Made by a program: the position numbers and the translations under genes
The notes under the pieces: model-generated
Told to the model about the DNA's origin: nothing
The model's database searches: none
What the model saw: the letters and a program-made list of their open reading frames with translations, nothing else
Part shown: positions 61,446-64,000 of the stretch, piece by piece
How the letters are laid out: each line of letters opens with the position of its first letter
How positions within the stretch are numbered: position 1 is the stretch's first letter
Source of the DNA: Petrimonas sp.
GTDB lineage: Bacteria; Bacteroidota; Bacteroidia; Bacteroidales; Dysgonomonadaceae
NCBI GenBank assembly: GCA_012839475.1
Contig: DUNG01000020.1
Coordinates: 284,892-348,891 of the forward strand
DNA length: 64,000 nucleotides
Direction: 5' to 3'

Positions 61446-61573
61446 GCGTAAAGTTGTTATCGGGAGCTCGATCCATCGGCCATCATAAACCTCACACAAG
61501 TGGAGGGGAGAAACTACGAATCGGGACGGTAGACGCTCCCGATGAACTGAAATAAATCGCGTAAAGAAACAAA

Positions 61574-64000
61574 ATGAGGATAATAAAAGAAATAACCTGT
61601 TTAGCATTCGCCTGTTGCATTTTGCTTGGTGGGTGCATCTTGCTTGGTGGGTGCAGTGCCCCTGCCGGTAATAGTGAAACGGAGTGGCCAAGTACGACAA
61701 AAGAGAGCAGGCCATGGACCCGATGGTGGTGGTTGGGAAGCGACGTGGATTCAGCGAACCTCACCTACAACCTGGAAGCGCTGGCCCTGGCGGGAATAGG
61801 GGGAGTAGAGATAACACCGATATACGGGGTAAAGGGAAGGGAGGCACACTACATCGATTACCTATCCCCGGAATGGATGACCCACCTCAATTTCACCCTC
61901 ACCGAAGCAGAACGCCTTGGGATGGGTGTGGATATGAACAACGGAACAGGATGGCCCTTCGGGGGGCCGGAAGTAACCTTGAATGACGCGGCTACCCGGG
62001 CCATATTCCAGGAGTATATCCTAAAGGGGGACGAACCATTCAACGAGCTCATCAACGTTCGGGATAAAAGGCAAAGGGAGTTCGCGCGCCTGGATAAACT
62101 CATCGCGTACTCCACCGATGGAGAGGCAACAGATATCACGGAACAGGTGGCCCCGGATGGTACGCTTAACTGGGAAGCACCTGAAGGACAAAGATACCAA
62201 CTGATTGCCCTCTTTATAGGGAAGACGCTGCAACAGGTAAAAAGAGCCGCACCGGGTGGTGAGGGTTACGTGCTTGACCATTTCAACAAAGAGGCGGTGA
62301 AACGGTATCTCGGAAAATTCGACACCGCGTTCGAGCAGAGCAGCACCCCGTTTCCCAACGCTTTCTTCAACGACTCGTACGAGGTGTACGGTGCCGACTG
62401 GACGCCGACCCTGTTGGAGGAGTTCAAACAACGGAGAGGGTATGAACTACAGGATTACTTCCCCGAACTACTGACCGATGGGGCAACGGAAACATCGGTG
62501 AGGGTCATCTCCGACTACCGGGAAACCATCGGGGAGCTGCTGAAGGAGAACTTCACGCTCACCTGGAGCGAGTGGGCTCATTCACACGGGGTGAAAACGA
62601 GGAACCAGGCGCACGGGTCGCCTGCCAACCTGTTGGACCTGTACGCTTCAGTGGATATTCCCGAGTGCGAATCGTTCGGGATAACCGATTTCAATATCCC
62701 CTATTTGAGAAAAGACTCGATCCGCAAAATAAACTACAGCGACCCCAGCATCCTTAAATACGCGTCATCGGCCGCCCACGTGGCCGGGAAGAGGTACACC
62801 TCGTCCGAAACGTTGACTTGGCTTACCGAACACTTCAGGAGCTCCCTATCGCAGGCCAAGCCGGAAATCGACCAGATGTTCACCTCGGGGGTCAACCGGG
62901 TCTACTTTCATGGAACCGCCTACTCCCCAAAAGGAGCGGAGTGGCCGGGGTGGCAGTTTTATGCGACGGTAGATATGTCGCCCACCAACACCCTCTGGCG
63001 GGATACCCCTTCACTCTTCGACTACATCACCCGGGGACAATCCTTCCTGCAAAGTGGGGAGCCTGACAACGACTTCCTGCTCTACCTCCCTATCCACGAT
63101 ATTTGGGCAAAGCAACGCGGGAACTACTTCACCACCTTCGCTATCAACGAAATACGGGAGCGGCTACCCGACTTTTGTGGTGCCGTAGACCAGATCATGG
63201 AGTGCGGGTACGACCTGGATTACATTTCCGATCACTTTATCGGGACGACCCGCGTTGAGAAGGGATTGTTGAAAACCCAGGGCGGGACAACCTACAAGGC
63301 ACTGATCCTCCCAGCCGTGAAACTGATTCCCTTGGAGACGATGAGGCAGATCACGAAACTCGCACGGCAAGGGGCAACGGTCATTTTCACGGATCGCTAC
63401 CCTGCCGACGTGCCGGGCTTGTCACAACTGGAAGCGCGAAGAAGTCAATTTCAAGAGTTGACTGCCCTTCTACCGGAGGTCTCTTCTTTTAAGGAGGTAA
63501 CGACTACGAAGCTAGGTAAAGGCACTGTTATCACGGGCCACAACTATAAAGAGATACTCTCGAGATGGAAGGAGAACGAGGAGACCTTCGTGTCGGAGTT
63601 AGGGGGGCAACTCATTCGAAGAACCCACGACGACGGGCATATCTACTTCCTCGCCATGCTCTCGAACAACCCGGTAAACCAATGGGTCACGTTAGGGACC
63701 CGTGCTGAAAGCGTCCTCTTCTTCGATCCGATGAACGGGGCAAAAGGACTGGCAACCACCCGGGAAAAACATGGCAGGACGGAAGTGTACCTGCAATTAG
63801 ACCCGGGGGAGTCGATAATCCTGAAAACATTCAGTAACAAGCAAGTTGAAGCGGAAAAGTGGCCCTATTACAAACGCACAGGAAACGAAATAACGCTGGA
63901 TAAAGGATGGACGCTGCGTTTCGAGGTAAGCGAACCGGAAGTAACCGACTCCTTCGAGGTGGAAAGGATTTCGTTATCCAGGTGGGTCCATGAGCCGAGC
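61574..64000 (+). CDS. GH106-like alpha-L-rhamnosidase lipoprotein (cut by the right edge)
   Basis: The frame is open from ATG 61574 to the window end (809 codons, no stop). The N-terminus is a lipoprotein signal with a duplicated LGGC box. The start of the mature protein, SRPWTRWWWLGS and AGIGGVEITPIYGVKG, followed by GMGVDMNNGTGWPFGGP, matches GH106 enzymes, which remove rhamnose from pectic glycans such as RG-II. GH106 proteins are about 1,100 residues, so about 300 are missing. It lies 128 nt after the GH78-like gene. The catalytic acid and base were not assigned. Confidence 0.88.
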   Translation, partial: MRIIKEITCLAFACCILLGGCILLGGCSAPAGNSETEWPSTTKESRPWTRWWWLGSDVDSANLTYNLEALALAGIGGVEITPIYGVKGREAHYIDYLSPEWMTHLNFTLTEAERLGMGVDMNNGTGWPFGGPEVTLNDAATRAIFQEYILKGDEPFNELINVRDKRQREFARLDKLIAYSTDGEATDITEQVAPDGTLNWEAPEGQRYQLIALFIGKTLQQVKRAAPGGEGYVLDHFNKEAVKRYLGKFDTAFEQSSTPFPNAFFNDSYEVYGADWTPTLLEEFKQRRGYELQDYFPELLTDGATETSVRVISDYRETIGELLKENFTLTWSEWAHSHGVKTRNQAHGSPANLLDLYASVDIPECESFGITDFNIPYLRKDSIRKINYSDPSILKYASSAAHVAGKRYTSSETLTWLTEHFRSSLSQAKPEIDQMFTSGVNRVYFHGTAYSPKGAEWPGWQFYATVDMSPTNTLWRDTPSLFDYITRGQSFLQSGEPDNDFLLYLPIHDIWAKQRGNYFTTFAINEIRERLPDFCGAVDQIMECGYDLDYISDHFIGTTRVEKGLLKTQGGTTYKALILPAVKLIPLETMRQITKLARQGATVIFTDRYPADVPGLSQLEARRSQFQELTALLPEVSSFKEVTTTKLGKGTVITGHNYKEILSRWKENEETFVSELGGQLIRRTHDDGHIYFLAMLSNNPVNQWVTLGTRAESVLFFDPMNGAKGLATTREKHGRTEVYLQLDPGESIILKTFSNKQVEAEKWPYYKRTGNEITLDKGWTLRFEVSEPEVTDSFEVERISLSRWVHEPS
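61619..61654 (+). repeat. 18-bp tandem duplication in the lipoprotein signal
   Basis: Two 18-bp copies (61619-61636 and 61637-61654) differ at one base and each encode I-L-L-G-G-C, so two consecutive lipoboxes are present. Confidence 0.9.

Overview
The window looks like a chromosomal segment of an anaerobic Bacteroidota, most likely order Bacteroidales (Dysgonomonadaceae/Porphyromonadaceae-like; the genus cannot be fixed from sequence alone). The support is Bacteroidales-type promoters (TTG or TTTG, about 20 nt, TAnnTTTG) before many genes, a very long ribosomal protein S1, an Asp-type MurA, a fimbrillin-like lipoprotein, a sodium-pumping methylmalonyl-CoA decarboxylase for propionate formation, 2-oxoacid:ferredoxin oxidoreductase, and rhamnose/rhamnosidase genes.

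Layout. 0-10.9 kb: mostly housekeeping. It holds the tail of an unknown Lys/Pro-rich protein, RNase Y, ZapA and a coiled-coil partner, a B3/B4-domain protein, an orphan histidine kinase, an RsmF-type rRNA methylase, a rhomboid protease, an RsmI-like methylase, a secreted nuclease, MurB and MurA. 10.9-20 kb: KorAB, proline dehydrogenase opposite P5C dehydrogenase, a SMUG2-like glycosylase, and LemA with a DUF3137 protein. 20-32.5 kb: Cmk, IspH, PfkA, then methylmalonyl-CoA epimerase plus decarboxylase (mce-mmdA-D-C-B and an extra 48-aa membrane peptide), NAD kinase, a CBS-less ACT-like protein, PdxJ, an ExbB/ExbD/TonB set and a DJ-1 protein. 32.5-41 kb: a duplicated structured repeat running into the rpsA promoter, rpsA with expanded repeats at both ends, a small SGG peptide gene, a fimbrillin-like gene broken by an in-frame stop, and two secreted phosphodiesterases plus a radical SAM protein.

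41-51.5 kb is a six-gene minus-strand cluster: E2, fused E1 alpha-beta, a PHP protein, a bifunctional aldolase/short-chain dehydrogenase, a Zn-dependent alcohol dehydrogenase and E3. It reads like a dedicated sugar-to-acyl-CoA pathway. Its larger gaps hold related hairpin-forming repeats. 51.7-54.6 kb is a gene graveyard around one intact MFS transporter: pieces of a GH92 mannosidase, a D-lyxose isomerase, a LacI regulator, a ceramidase-like protein and a carbohydrate-binding domain are joined end to end, while LacI-type palindromic operators remain. 55-64 kb is a rhamnose locus: kinase, isomerase, RhaT, a GH78-like rhamnosidase and a GH106-like rhamnosidase cut by the right edge. The locus has no aldolase of its own; the aldolase/dehydrogenase at 43.8-45.8 kb could supply that step.

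No tRNA, rRNA, CRISPR array or intact insertion sequence was recognised. All family names are from reading motifs and overall protein similarity by eye; no database search was possible.
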